Counted from the stretch's first letter, positions 19,301 through 28,128 are shown. The stretch is DNA of 64,000 bases from Bacteroidales bacterium (GCA_020636835.1 JACJXC010000007.1:124001-188000), one strand, 5' to 3'. The notes: a model not told the origin generated them from the letters alone. Numbers and translations are program-made.

Positions 19301-19455
19301 ACAAACCTATTTTTGGCCAAATTGGAAAGCACCTCCTCGCTCTGCCCCTCGCGCCCAAAAAACAGGTGCGCCTCACTGGTATGAAAAGGCCTTAACCCAG
19401 GGAATGGATTGACTAAATTGGTTGTTACAACACCATTTTTGGTTAATGTAACCAT
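16396..19455 (-). CDS. nSTAND-type ATPase with membrane helix, coiled coil and WD40 repeats
   Basis: 1019 aa. Residues 13-36 (NLVNPFPGLRPF..., FFGREG) are the typical entry of nSTAND1 NTPases. Walker A is GASGTGKSS (56-64) and Walker B NVLILVDQFEELF (about 150-162). A helical STAND arm follows to about 480, then a membrane helix (about 500-524, VALVLGTAALISIGLGIL). Residues 530-640 form a long Ala/Gln/Lys/Glu-rich coiled coil, and the rest (about 690-985) is a WD40-like propeller with its best unit at LRGHTAKVSSIVFSNDGKYMASSSYDGSVRLWNM. STAND proteins act as ATP-driven switches. Here the membrane helix puts the ATPase and the propeller on opposite sides, or both inside if the helix is a hairpin, which cannot be decided. 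Its ATG lies 20 bp after the TIR-like gene. Confidence 0.85.
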   Translation of the reverse strand: MVTLTKNGVVTTNLVNPFPGLRPFHTSEAHLFFGREGQSEEVLSNLAKNRFVAVLGASGTGKSSLIYCGLLPTLYGGFLHNGRSKWKVVITRPGLNPVGNLAKSIAQTFSQSSESEQVETDSFIDQALLKRSSSGIQNVVKQYGVDSNENVLILVDQFEELFRYQYSTKDASALNQSEHFVNLLISAIRQTEMPIYVVITMRSDFIGDCSPYQGLTKLINDSHYLIPRMTRDDFRKAVTGPIAVGGGKITDQLVQLLLNEMGNNPDELPILQHALMRTWEYWLNSTNHTHPLGVNEYEAIGRMERALSVHANEAFDEISFEQKKVCEVIFKSLTEKGADNRGVRRPTSVAELARIAETTPAEVIKVVEIFRRKGRTFLTPAPGIELNGDSYIDISHESLMRVWDKLRTWVEDEAASVKMYVRLADSAELYDLGKTSLWGPPDLQLAINWRDKQQPNLAWASRYNPAFERTMVYLQTSEEEYIAEEENKVRLQKRAIRRSKIVALVLGTAALISIGLGILALVQRQDALSAKTDAEKQKEIATEQAIEAKKQRELALQNEKLAMVQKDSAEIQRRLAVQQTLVAQYNLSEADRQRAIATNKSIEAQEQQKLAEQNAALAKTQKDKAEAASRDAERRRMLSIAQSMAVKSEQLTTDTLLKGLLAYQAYSFNQDFTGVAYDPDIYRAIYSAVKLFKGDGFNVYSGHSSFIRTFVQINGVFYSAGSDGRLIAWDAHSKVPQILNSDLSIVKKIAMHGNILYGVTDNRFFAYDLQAKTSDLYTIQPNEVKDFFVLPNGNLLIVYNQYISITPDYKSKGRVVFKTDSRINAAKYYKHNNTLCIANLDGSIMLIQNVLDDQPVQKQVTSVARANWGDIAYNPHRNILGAGLGSNEGTIYLWDLNAEQPQRILRGHTAKVSSIVFSNDGKYMASSSYDGSVRLWNMGDLNTLPIVLDDHNTWATYAIFSNDDQYVFTGDKVGNIRRYPLSVSRLIDGYCDYLKRTLTRDEWKNYVGEDIEYSPTECK

Positions 19456-19475
19456 ATTTTTAACTATTAAATTAT

Positions 19476-20777
19476 TTACAGTACATTCAACTTAATCTCA
19501 CTGGCCTCAACAACTCGAACCTCATTAAAAAACTGTTCGAAATGACTAGTATCCAAATCCTTAGAGTTTTTTATGAGAACAAGTTTCTTGTTCGGAACCG
19601 AAGTATCGAGCCCCGGCGATTTTAGCACATCGTGCACCTTAACGTTTATCCACTGACTATTCTCGTGCGTATAGTTAATTACAACAACCTGAGCACTAGC
19701 CAAATACTTTAAATGATCGTTATAACTGATACCGTTGTAGTTAATGCCAAATTTCAAACCAGCAGCCTGAGCCTCGCTATCAATCTGTGTTTTAACGCTA
19801 TCGTTAATACTATCGGCAATCATATACACACCCGGAAGCTCAGTACGTTTAACATTCTCCACATCCTCACCCAATAGCATTTTCCGGTAAACCTTTTTCA
19901 AATCCTCGAGCGTAACCTTGAGCACAAGCGTATTGTGCGACTGATCTAAATCGCGTTGAATTTTCTCGATGAAAATTTGGTTTTTATCGTCTGCAATATC
20001 ATAATCCGATGGGATCCAGATTATACGGCGTATATCGTTACGTCCATCACCAATAAGTTTCGCCGACAGGTTGCACTGATGCTCCACAATCGAGATGCTT
20101 TTATTGGCAAAATACGGGCTATACGAAGCAGGAATCATGTGGATAAAAAGACTTGCGCCACTCAACATAGTGGTTATCTGCTCAACGGACTCGTCGTAAT
20201 TATTGCTAATTAACACCTGAGGAACCACAGAATAGCCCATATCGGACAAATCGCGCTTAATATTATCGCGATCGTAGCTTTGCGAATCGTCGGTTTGAGC
20301 CAGGTAAACCTGTGGCAATCCGGAGTTAGCACCATTGACCCTATCAAGAATCTCGAAGGCAATATCGGTAATGCGCTCCCAATATAAATGGCGGGTTTCG
20401 GTATTGGAGTCATCAAAATAGCGAATTTCGGAGGTTTCAACTATTTGATCCCAAAAATTAAAACTTCTACAGCTCTGCATCAAGGAGGACGCTGCCGGAC
20501 TATTCACAGGATTGGTTAGTATTATAAAGGTATTGCCGTTTAGACAACGCTCGGCCCTCAATGATTCCATAAAGGAAGCCTGAGATAGATCGGCAGCCGA
20601 AATAACAATCAATCGGCAATCGAAATTAGCATTGGCCGCATTGTCGGTAAAAAATTCGACCGGAGCATTAAAGCGCTCCATGCAATACTTAAGATTGCGC
20701 GTAAAAGCGGGAATAAAAACCTCGGTCATCCGCTTATCAGAACTGTAGAATAGTGAAATTCGCATCGTTTTATGCAT
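19476..20777 (-). CDS. Protein with tandem TIR-like / flavodoxin-like domains
   Basis: 433 aa from ATG 20775-20777 (429 from the ATG at 20765); the longer frame overlaps the phosphatase gene and lacks a plausible start. Three similar alpha/beta units can be seen: 1-150 (RISLFYSSDKRMTEVFIPAFTR), 165-300 (QVYLAQTDDSQSYDRDNIKRDL.DMGYSVVPQ) and 310-430 (GVYMIADSINDSVKTQI). The middle unit has the 'VYLA.T..D...R..I...L...GY.V.P' pattern of TIR-like/DUF4062-type domains that accompany STAND ATPases. I do not see a convincing catalytic Glu of NADase TIRs, so a scaffolding role is as likely. It lies between a SpoIIE phosphatase (stop 2 bp away) and the STAND gene (20 bp), a tight three-gene unit. Confidence 0.6.
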   Translation of the reverse strand: MHKTMRISLFYSSDKRMTEVFIPAFTRNLKYCMERFNAPVEFFTDNAANANFDCRLIVISAADLSQASFMESLRAERCLNGNTFIILTNPVNSPAASSLMQSCRSFNFWDQIVETSEIRYFDDSNTETRHLYWERITDIAFEILDRVNGANSGLPQVYLAQTDDSQSYDRDNIKRDLSDMGYSVVPQVLISNNYDESVEQITTMLSGASLFIHMIPASYSPYFANKSISIVEHQCNLSAKLIGDGRNDIRRIIWIPSDYDIADDKNQIFIEKIQRDLDQSHNTLVLKVTLEDLKKVYRKMLLGEDVENVKRTELPGVYMIADSINDSVKTQIDSEAQAAGLKFGINYNGISYNDHLKYLASAQVVVINYTHENSQWINVKVHDVLKSPGLDTSVPNKKLVLIKNSKDLDTSHFEQFFNEVRVVEASEIKLNVL

Positions 20778-20779
20778 AG

Positions 20780-22801
20780 CTATACCCTTACACCAATAAC
20801 TAAAATATCGTCGAGCTGACTTTCGTATTTCATCCAATCGAACAGCACCTCTTCCATCCTATTCCTTTGCTGATCGACCGGGAGTTGGTGCACCTCGAGC
20901 AAAAGATTTTTGAAATTACGCATCAGGAATTTCCGGTTATCATCGCCCCCAAACTGGTCGGTATAACCATCGGAAAACACATAAACCATGTCGCCCTTAA
21001 GCACGTCAATCTCCTGATGGGTATATCCGGTAATGGCTCTGCGCGAGAATGCACCAATGGGGCACTTATCGCCTTTGAGCTGTATAATTTCACCATTCCG
21101 GAGTATCAGAGCGGGATTGTAAGCTCCGGCAAACTCCATCTTCATGGTAGTGTAATCAACACAGCAAAGGGCTATGTCCATTCCATCCTTCACGGCGCCA
21201 TCCTCGTCGCGTTCCTTAAATGTAGTTGTAACGCCCACGTTAAGGGCTTCGAGAATATCGACTGGCCGGTCGAGCTTCAGATCCTTCACCGCATAATCGA
21301 GGCAGTTATGCCCCACCATCGAAACCAACGCACCGGGGACACCATGCCCGGTACAGTCGATGGCCGAAAAGAACCGCTTGTTTCCCTGCCTGTAGAACCA
21401 GTATATATCGCCGCTCACAATGTCCTTTGGATGAAACAGGATGAACGATTCGGGGAAGAGCTCCTTAATAAACTCGTCGGTAGGCAAAATGGCGTACTGC
21501 AATCGCTTGGCATACAGGATGCTATCCATAATATGCTTCTGCTGATCGGCCAATTTATCGCGCTGCTTCTCAATTTCATCCTTTTGGGCTTCAATCTCCT
21601 CTTTCTGCGCCACCACCTCAGCGGTTCGTTCCTTCACCTTTTTATCCAAATCGGTGTACAGCTCCTCCAGCTGCTCAATCATCACGTTGAATTTCATGGA
21701 AAGGGTCGTGATCTCGTTGTTTCCAATCACCTCGGCTCGCTCGTTCAGGTTTCCATCGGCAATTCGGTTCACATTGGTAACCAATTTCTTGATAGGATCG
21801 GTTAGCACCTTGGTTTTACGGAATATGAGAAAACTGATAACGAAAAGAACAGTTAAAAAGATGAGTACAAAACTAATAAGCCTGAAGTACTCGTCCTTAA
21901 TCTCTTTAGTGCGATCGGAAACGATACGGATTACGGAGCCTTTATAAAGCTCCGAGTTATCGGAGGTCATAAAAAAATACTGATAGGCTAAAAATCGCCC
22001 ATTTTCCTTTTTTTCGAAGGCTACCGTATCCATTTTTAAAAAACGCTCACGGATAAACTGCTTCTCGGCAGCGGCAATGTCATCGGTTTTAGTTAACGAG
22101 AACGGATCGTCGGCGTTCATAAAAAGTTCAGCTGAAACAATCGACTTCTCCTTTACGCTAAAATTGTTCAGTGTCGATTTAATAAGATTGATAATCTCGT
22201 CGGCAGTATTGGAACGCACGCCCAACTCGATGATATAATTTCCATCGAGTGTAGGCTCGTAGGTGTACTTTTTGAGCCGTCGGGTAGTGCCCTCAATGGT
22301 AAACTTCTCGCTACGGAACACGCCCTCCTTAAATATTCGCTTAATTAACGACCTATGCTCCTCGCCAAACGAGAAGAAATTGAGTCCCAAATCGGGCTTA
22401 AACGTAGTATTAACAACAATTCCGTTCGTATCAATCACATAAAAATCGTAAAACAGCGGGTCGAGGTTAAGTTCCTCGCGTATCCTCTTCAGATTGGCCT
22501 CCTTTATAGATTTGGTCGATTTAAAATACTCGTACACCAATTTCCGACTAACGCTCTCGAGCTTTGGATTGATATTCTCCTCGAGAATGGAAAGCGTAAT
22601 GTCCTGGAATCGCAGAACCTGAGTTAACTCATTTGATATTAAATAGTTTCGAGTTCTATTACTCTCCTTTAAGATATTCCGGGTGTTTCTGAAGTTTATT
22701 ACTCCAAGAACAATCAATGCAATAACAACAGGGAAAACAATACTGTAAATCAGTTGTCGAAAAATAGTAGTTTGCTGCTGTTTCATATACTCTAAATCCA
22801 T
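20780..22801 (-). CDS. Membrane sensor with HAMP domain and SpoIIE-type PP2C phosphatase
   Basis: 673 aa from ATG 22799-22801 (668 from ATG 22786). Order: short cytoplasmic tail; TM1 (IYSIVFPVVIALIVLGV); an extracytoplasmic domain of about 270 aa, probably a Cache-like sensor; TM2 (LISFVLIFLTVLFVISFLIF); HAMP (LTDPIKKLVTNVNRIADGNL); a coiled coil rich in Glu/Lys/Gln; and a PP2C domain with IDCTGHGVPGALVSMVG, DGMDIALCCVD and VFSDGYTDQFGGD. The metal-binding Asp residues are kept. It is paralogous in its last 230 residues to the phosphatase at 1087-3510. The input would be an external signal and the output dephosphorylation of an unknown phosphoprotein. No STAS or anti-sigma gene is near. The TIR-like and STAND genes follow directly, suggesting they are the output. 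Confidence 0.88.
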   Translation of the reverse strand: MDLEYMKQQQTTIFRQLIYSIVFPVVIALIVLGVINFRNTRNILKESNRTRNYLISNELTQVLRFQDITLSILEENINPKLESVSRKLVYEYFKSTKSIKEANLKRIREELNLDPLFYDFYVIDTNGIVVNTTFKPDLGLNFFSFGEEHRSLIKRIFKEGVFRSEKFTIEGTTRRLKKYTYEPTLDGNYIIELGVRSNTADEIINLIKSTLNNFSVKEKSIVSAELFMNADDPFSLTKTDDIAAAEKQFIRERFLKMDTVAFEKKENGRFLAYQYFFMTSDNSELYKGSVIRIVSDRTKEIKDEYFRLISFVLIFLTVLFVISFLIFRKTKVLTDPIKKLVTNVNRIADGNLNERAEVIGNNEITTLSMKFNVMIEQLEELYTDLDKKVKERTAEVVAQKEEIEAQKDEIEKQRDKLADQQKHIMDSILYAKRLQYAILPTDEFIKELFPESFILFHPKDIVSGDIYWFYRQGNKRFFSAIDCTGHGVPGALVSMVGHNCLDYAVKDLKLDRPVDILEALNVGVTTTFKERDEDGAVKDGMDIALCCVDYTTMKMEFAGAYNPALILRNGEIIQLKGDKCPIGAFSRRAITGYTHQEIDVLKGDMVYVFSDGYTDQFGGDDNRKFLMRNFKNLLLEVHQLPVDQQRNRMEEVLFDWMKYESQLDDILVIGVRV

Positions 22802-22823
22802 TAGTTCTTGTTTTATTAGTGAA

Positions 22824-23342
22824 TTAAATACTTTCGAGATATTGCACCAGATGCTCGTTATCGTACATGCTATCAACAAGCCAATTCATATCGATATAAT
22901 GAATAACCGACTCCTCTGCAATCCGGAGCTTGGCCTGCGGGCTAAACCGCCAAGTGTTCACAATTGAACTATCAACAAATTCGAGCGACACCGCGTCTCC
23001 ATCGGCCACCAATACCTTGCCCCGCTCCACGAACAGGAGCATAGCCCTCCCCTTAAAAATATCGATATCGTGAAAATCGGCCGCTTTCAAACGCACCACA
23101 GACGCATTGTAAAGGATAAAAATTAAATTTTGGGGATCCAACCGCTCGGAATGTACCATTTTGTAGAATGCGATCCGATCGACAATGGAACTGCCCGTTA
23201 CACGCGACACATCCATTAACCGATTGAAACTCAACCCGCAACTTATCGTTAAGCCTTTTTTGCACAACAGGAACTGATCGCGACTAATGCCTCGATAATC
23301 TGGTGAAATTTGCAAGTATTTATCAGTATTAAATAGGCGCAA
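22824..23342 (-). CDS. Hypothetical 172-aa protein, possibly cyclic-nucleotide-binding-like
   Basis: No firm match. The second half (about 90-165) has alternating short strands with LLFVERGKVLVADG followed by a Ser- and Asp-rich turn and a final helix (YIDMNWLVDSMYDNEHLV). This is faintly like the cNMP-binding fold, but the conserved phosphate-cassette Arg is not seen. Many relatives of the MFS-HEAT protein upstream carry a C-terminal cNMP-binding domain, so this gene may be that domain as a separate cistron (inference). It starts 46 bp after the end of the decayed MFS-HEAT gene and ends about 20 bp before the phosphatase start. It is intact. Confidence 0.5.
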   Translation of the reverse strand: MRLFNTDKYLQISPDYRGISRDQFLLCKKGLTISCGLSFNRLMDVSRVTGSSIVDRIAFYKMVHSERLDPQNLIFILYNASVVRLKAADFHDIDIFKGRAMLLFVERGKVLVADGDAVSLEFVDSSIVNTWRFSPQAKLRIAEESVIHYIDMNWLVDSMYDNEHLVQYLESI

Positions 23343-23388
23343 ACCAAATCGACGCTAATATTCTGGGCATCGGCAAAGCGAAAAGCAT

Positions 23389-25883
23389 TTAAGCATATAT
23401 CTTCGCCTGCTTGCCAATTAAATTATTGTCGCGGTTAATAATCGCCTTCAACAAATCGATGTTCGAGAAATGGCGCAATGGGAAATAGCTCTCGAGCGCC
23501 CATAGCTTATTGCTAATACTAGTATCCTCGAGCAATGGCACAATATAGGGTTTTAACTCCTCGCCCATAAATGTGTCGAGCAGTTCAACGGCAAACGAAA
23601 TGCTTTGGCCAGTACCAGCCTCCAAGTTTTCCAGCACCGCCTCAATGGAATTCCGATCGTACAACAATTTAAGAATATCGAACAGGCGTTGAATGCTCTG
23701 ATGGAACTCACGGTCGAGCTCATCGCGGAGAAATGGATAGAGAGATGTACTAGGGCATTGCTGATAGGCATTCAAATTCCACGCACATATTCCAGCCTGC
23801 TCAATCAGCATCTTGGTGATGTGTAGCCGTTCCTTATCGTCGGGTACAAAATTTAACTTCAGAAGACCATCAACCACAACCGGATTTAGAGCCGACTTCA
23901 CCGATAAATGGGCAAACAGCCCCGAAGATGCAATACGGCTACCAGTATCGGGGATAATCCTCAAAACACGCTTCTTATACATAGCCGAGGCATTACTCCG
24001 CTGCATCGCCATCTCCAACAGCTCTAGGCCTGTTTCGCCGGAGTTAATTAGCGCAGCATGGGCAAATGGTGCATACCGATCCTTATCCAGAAAATCGAGA
24101 AGAAAAACGATGAGCTCCTTGGAGCTGGTTCCCCTGGCAGCCCAAATGGCTTGCATTTTAACAGCGGGCACCAAATCGCGCATGAGGAATGTTAAACTAT
24201 TACGCACCTCTATTTTTTTTGATGCGCCAATAAGTTTGGCGGCATAAAGCCTATCCTCAAAATCTTTGGAAGTAATTAAACGCTGAATCTTATCAACATC
24301 GGAGGAATCGTTTTGTATTCCCCTTAAAACCGCCAGTGTACTGTTCAACAAATGATCGCAACTCCGAAGCCTATCGTTTCTAACATTCTCCAATGCAGGG
24401 ATCAACTCCACACAACCAAGCTCTTCAATCTTCGACAGAATACAAGGCAAACTTGCGGCATCACAATCATCTAATTTCTCTTTGAGGAACCGCGGGAATT
24501 CCCAGGGTTTAGATCGTTCCACAATAGAAATCTGAGTTGAGATATCCAACCGACCAATGCTTATGAGGAATTTGTTAAATTCAGGTATAGCCACTTCCTT
24601 ATGATGAGCCTGATCCAGAGTGTCCTCCAAGCTTTTCCGGTATCCTCGGTAAAGCTTCAGAGTGATAAAAGACCACATGGCAATTATACCGATCAGGAAA
24701 TAGGTATAATGAATAAGATGTATGAAACTGATTAAACTCAAAATGGTAAGGAATATGCCGGATGCCAAAGCCGCCATTTCGTTTATAGTTCCATCAACCC
24801 GAGCCTGAACCTCATAGCGGATATTGGGATCGAGCGATTGGTAAATCATCTTCAGCGAAGGTCCCTCGATGGAATCCTTTAGAGCCTTCTGGAAAAGTTT
24901 TGCCAACGAAATTAGCAGGAAAAAGAAGGTGAAAGCAGCCGAGGCAATGGTATATCCAAAAAACGACCCCACCAAAGCAGCGCCAACCGAAACTAAGGCC
25001 ACGATAATTGGAGAAATTAGTAAGCTTACCCTTAATCCGTAGTTTTTCATCAGGGGGCCGTACACAAATGTTTTTATCAGGATACTCACAAATGTTAGCG
25101 TCCCCATTAATCCCCCAAGGAATTTTGCCAACTCCTCGTTGCTCTCGAAGCGGCTATCGGCCACAGCTAGAAATAGGTAATGAACAAAAAAGGCGACCAG
25201 CATCGAGCATATCACAAAAAAAGCCATTGTCCGCACATACGGAATTTTCATGGTATCGAAGAACCTGCTTTTGCGTTTCAACTCCTGCGCCAATTAGCAA
25301 ATAATCAGAAATGTGAATTTATAAGCACCTGAATAATAAAGGCCATGCGCTTCAGGCTTATGTATGGGGAGGTTTACAGAGGTAAAACCCTTGCCACCAA
25401 AAGGAACAGCCCAGCTGCTCAAGTGCATAATAACCTGCCCCATATCTATTATGCCGAACAAGCGCTTCCCTGTCTTAAATCAGAATATCCGCTCACAGTC
25501 CTCAAAACCCACCAAGCCCAATATTCAGTTTCCCATCAAAACAAATAGTGCAAAGGCAAGCCACTTGGAATCGGAAAAGTAGTAGCCAAACCGCAGCAAA
25601 TAGGTTAACACAAAAACCAAAAATAGGTTAGCACAGCCAAATGCGAGAAAACCACCCTATTTTGAAAGTATGAGTAGAGCGAAGTAAGTAAGATACCGGT
25701 TAACCCGGATATTACAATGGCTTTCGGGATCATTGTTTCGTCGAATACCTGAAGGAATAGGGTGTTTGCGCCAACATCGAACGTTCCCAGGAAAGTCCCT
25801 AAAAAAAAGGATTGCAGCACAAAATACATGACCGCCAGCGACTCGTCCTTCCGAATATTCAAAGCATCATAAAGCCTCATCAA
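23389..25883 (-). pseudogene. MFS-type (nucleotide-transporter-like) membrane protein with HEAT repeats, broken by a frameshift and three stops
   Basis: The N-terminal piece (25605-25883) begins MMRLYDALNIRKDESLAV and has two membrane helices. It shifts frame in a run of five T on the minus strand (plus 25612-25616). The other frame then continues as VLTYLLRFGYYFSDSKW through TGA (25525-25527), TGA (25480-25482) and TAA (25294-25296) into a 634-codon open stretch (25293-23389). That stretch has further helices, then a HEAT-repeat region (about 250-630; ELIVFLLDFLDKD, ALENVRNDRLRSC). The whole resembles proteins with an Npt/Tlc-like MFS domain fused to HEAT repeats. The region around the stops still carries family traces (FKTGKRLFGIIDMGQ) but is degraded. 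The long C-terminal frame could still be translated from an internal start. It is the first gene of the 18-kb block. Confidence 0.8.
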
Positions 25884-26123
25884 TGCGCATAATTAACTAT
25901 ACATATACATCTTAACAACTTATAAAAATACAATAAAAAACGAAACACATATTTTTTTTCGACAAAAATGAAACTTTTTTACAGTAAAGTATATACAGGG
26001 AAATACAAGCTGAATAAACCCAAAAACGCCACGAACTCGGAGTACATAAAGTAACTACCTACAATCTAGGAGTCGAATCACATCTTATACATCAACGTTT
26101 TCTGCTTTTTGATTATCAAAGAC
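25884..26123. other. Intergenic region with no recognised gene
   Basis: A/T-rich spacer between two divergent genes. I find no perfect TAnnTTTG box for the leftward decayed gene. Poly-A/T runs (for example eight T at about 25952) are present. Confidence 0.6.
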
Positions 26124-26153
26124 TTGCTTTAAACTTTAATTTTAATATCTTTG
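26124..26153 (+). promoter_or_regulatory. Promoter of the queuosine-precursor transporter gene
   Basis: TTG (26124-26126), a 19-nt spacer and TATCTTTG (26146-26153): an exact match to the Bacteroidota consensus, 28 bp before the ATG. Confidence 0.7.
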
Positions 26154-26180
26154 ATTCACAATTACCTTAACACTCAATAA

Positions 26181-26962
26181 ATGGAGCTCATACAGGAGGA
26201 CATCCCCAAAAAACACAAGCTGTTTATAGTCCTCTCCACATTATTTATCACCAACGCGCTGATTGCCGAAGTGATTGGAGCAAAGATCCTATCTGTAGAG
26301 AAATTGCTCAACATTCCCGCCATGGCATTTCCATTCATCAATGGAACAACCTTAAACCTGGAGATGAGCGTTGGAGTACTAATTTGGCCCATCGTTTTTA
26401 TTCTCTCCGACATAATCAACGAGTACTTTGGACGCAGCGGGGTTAAACGCATCAGTATTATTGGTGCTGGGATGATAGCCTACTCGTTTTTTATTATTTA
26501 TATTGCCACCGAAGCTCCCCCGGCCAACTTTTGGATTGACAACAACGCCATAGACCCCCAGGGCAACTCGCTTAACATAAACTACGCCTACAGCACAATT
26601 TTTAGGCAAGGGTGGTAATAATTGGATCGATAACAGCCTTCCTAATTGGACAAATGGTTGATGCTTACACGTTCCACTATTTAAGGGTACTCACACAGCA
26701 CAAATGGTTGTGGCTCAGGGCTACGGGGTCCACCGTTGTATCGCAATTGGTGGACAGCTTTCTGATTCTATTCATCGCGTTTTATCTACTAGGCAATTGG
26801 TCCATGAGCCAAGTACTTGCCGTGGGCTTAATACAGTACCTTTACAAGATATTCCTGGCCATTGTATTAACCCCACTGATATACCTAATGCACTCGGTTA
26901 TTGACAAGTATCTGGGAAAAGCCAGTTCCTACAAACTTATTGAGGAGGCACAATCGCTTTAA
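26181..26962 (+). pseudogene. Queuosine precursor transporter (YhhQ/QPTR family), single frameshift
   Basis: Two overlapping frames (26181-26618 and 26612-26962) together give one normal-length protein of about 260 aa with six membrane helices. The first holds NALIAEVIGAKI and LSDIINEYFGR, which are typical of the family. The second holds GSITAFLIGQMVDAYTFHYL and LRATGSTVVSQLVDSF. The break is at CAAGGGTGGTAA (26607-26618): one extra base near GGG would join FRQG to VVIIGS. The family imports preQ0/preQ1-type queuine precursors across the inner membrane. Both halves are well conserved, so a sequencing error or very recent mutation is as likely as a dead gene. Confidence 0.8.
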
Positions 26963-27024
26963 CCCCATAGGAATTCAGCCACTTGCAGGTACTCCCCCCT
27001 GTATTGAACAACAACAAGCAACAA

Positions 27025-27055
27025 AAATGCCGCAGAGTTTACCCCTGCGGCATTT
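27025..27055. terminator. Bidirectional terminator between convergent genes
   Basis: A perfect 11-bp stem AAATGCCGCAG/CTGCGGCATTT (27025-27035, 27045-27055) with a 9-nt loop, between the transporter and the outer-membrane protein gene. Confidence 0.85.
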
Positions 27056-27072
27056 ACAATTCCGTTGCATTA

Positions 27073-27804
27073 TTATTCAACCTTCAATCCTTTGGCATCG
27101 GAAGTTTCGGTGGTCTCGGGATTATCGCCCTTTGCTTTTCGCTTATTTTTTATCTTAAAGAAAATATCAACAGCATCAAACTTATAGGTGAGCGCAAAAC
27201 CAAACGATCGGCTACGGGTTTTATAATCATCGCCCGCTTCATCGTGCAGATCCACCATCCCTAAATTATACCGAATATCCAAAGCCCAAATCCCCATTTC
27301 CATAGGATACTGAGCTCCCGCTCCAAAACTAAATCCCCAGTCGTACTTTTTAAAGCCAGACCCAAGTTCATACGTTTCGCCATCATCATAATAAAATTCG
27401 CCTTTAGTCCTGACATCGTTGAATGTTCCACCCATGGCGTAAACCTTAGTCAGGCCTAGCACCTTAAACGTGTACTTAGCCAGAAGGGGTAATCCAAAAT
27501 AATTCATCCGGATTCCCCCGTCAATAGCATCATACCTCACCCCTCGTGAATAGAATAGCAACTCGGTTTGCACTGAAAACTTGGAAGTAAACCCAAACTC
27601 ACCAACCGCTCCAATTTGATAACCGGACTTGCTTTTAGTATCCATAACCATCATATCAGATATATTGGATATGGTAGAATAGGTCATCCCCACTTTAGGG
27701 CCCACATAAATAAACCCAACATCGTGCCCAAATACCTTAAAAAGTTGAGCATTTGCAGAGCCGAACATCAGCAATGCCAAAGCAATAAACAGCAATCGTT
27801 TCAT
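27073..27804 (-). CDS. Outer-membrane beta-barrel protein
   Basis: 243 aa. Signal peptide MKRLLFIALALLMFGSANAQ, then alternating strands with porin-like GxK/GxG turns (FIYVGPKVGMTYSTI, YQIGAVGEFGF, GFSFGAGAQYPMEMG, FGFALTYKF), as in small Bacteroidota 'outer membrane beta-barrel' (PorT-like) proteins of 8-10 strands. The last 30 residues are unusual for a barrel: a charged, Lys-rich tail (KNKRKAKGDNPETTETSDAKG) after the final strand, probably in the periplasm. Candidate -7 box CAAATTTA (27837-27844, minus strand) and a C8 run (about 27905-27912) lie upstream. Function unknown. Confidence 0.75.
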   Translation of the reverse strand: MKRLLFIALALLMFGSANAQLFKVFGHDVGFIYVGPKVGMTYSTISNISDMMVMDTKSKSGYQIGAVGEFGFTSKFSVQTELLFYSRGVRYDAIDGGIRMNYFGLPLLAKYTFKVLGLTKVYAMGGTFNDVRTKGEFYYDDGETYELGSGFKKYDWGFSFGAGAQYPMEMGIWALDIRYNLGMVDLHDEAGDDYKTRSRSFGFALTYKFDAVDIFFKIKNKRKAKGDNPETTETSDAKGLKVE

Positions 27805-28128
27805 ACAGTTACTATTTTAGGTTTATACTATAAAATCAAATTTACAACATAAAACAACGCAAGTAAAGAGCTCGTTAATGATGTTAGTTAAAATTCATAA
27901 AGAGCCCCCCCCATTCCGCAATCTCGCAATAAAACAACAATAAATAGAACAATTCTCATCCATAATTACACCATCACACGGGAGAAAACCACCAATTACG
28001 CATCCTATTATCAAATATAAATATTATCATATATAACATATTGACAGAATAAACTTGACATGAAGTTTATTTTTTCATATTATTGTACCCATCACTACAC
28101 GCTTTGGGACAACATAAAACTCTGGGGA

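Noticed and set aside
16396..20777. TIR-like plus STAND-WD40 pair as an Avs- or CBASS-type antiphage system
   Set aside because: No nuclease or effector domain, no nucleotidyltransferase, no convincing NADase Glu, and the genes are locked with a sensor phosphatase and envelope proteins. A defence role is not excluded but is unsupported.
20867..21805. 312-codon open frame on the plus strand opposite the HAMP-SpoIIE gene
   Set aside because: The opposite strand carries clear HAMP and PP2C motifs. The frame has no recognisable domain and follows codon-bias shadowing.
25345..25582. Overlapping 67- and 72-codon plus-strand frames in the decayed region
   Set aside because: They lie opposite the recovered coding trace of the MFS-HEAT gene and have no motif.
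23389..25883. TGA read as Trp in the decayed gene
   Set aside because: Other genes in the window use TGG for Trp and end at TGA/TAA/TAG normally, and one lesion is TAA and another a frameshift.
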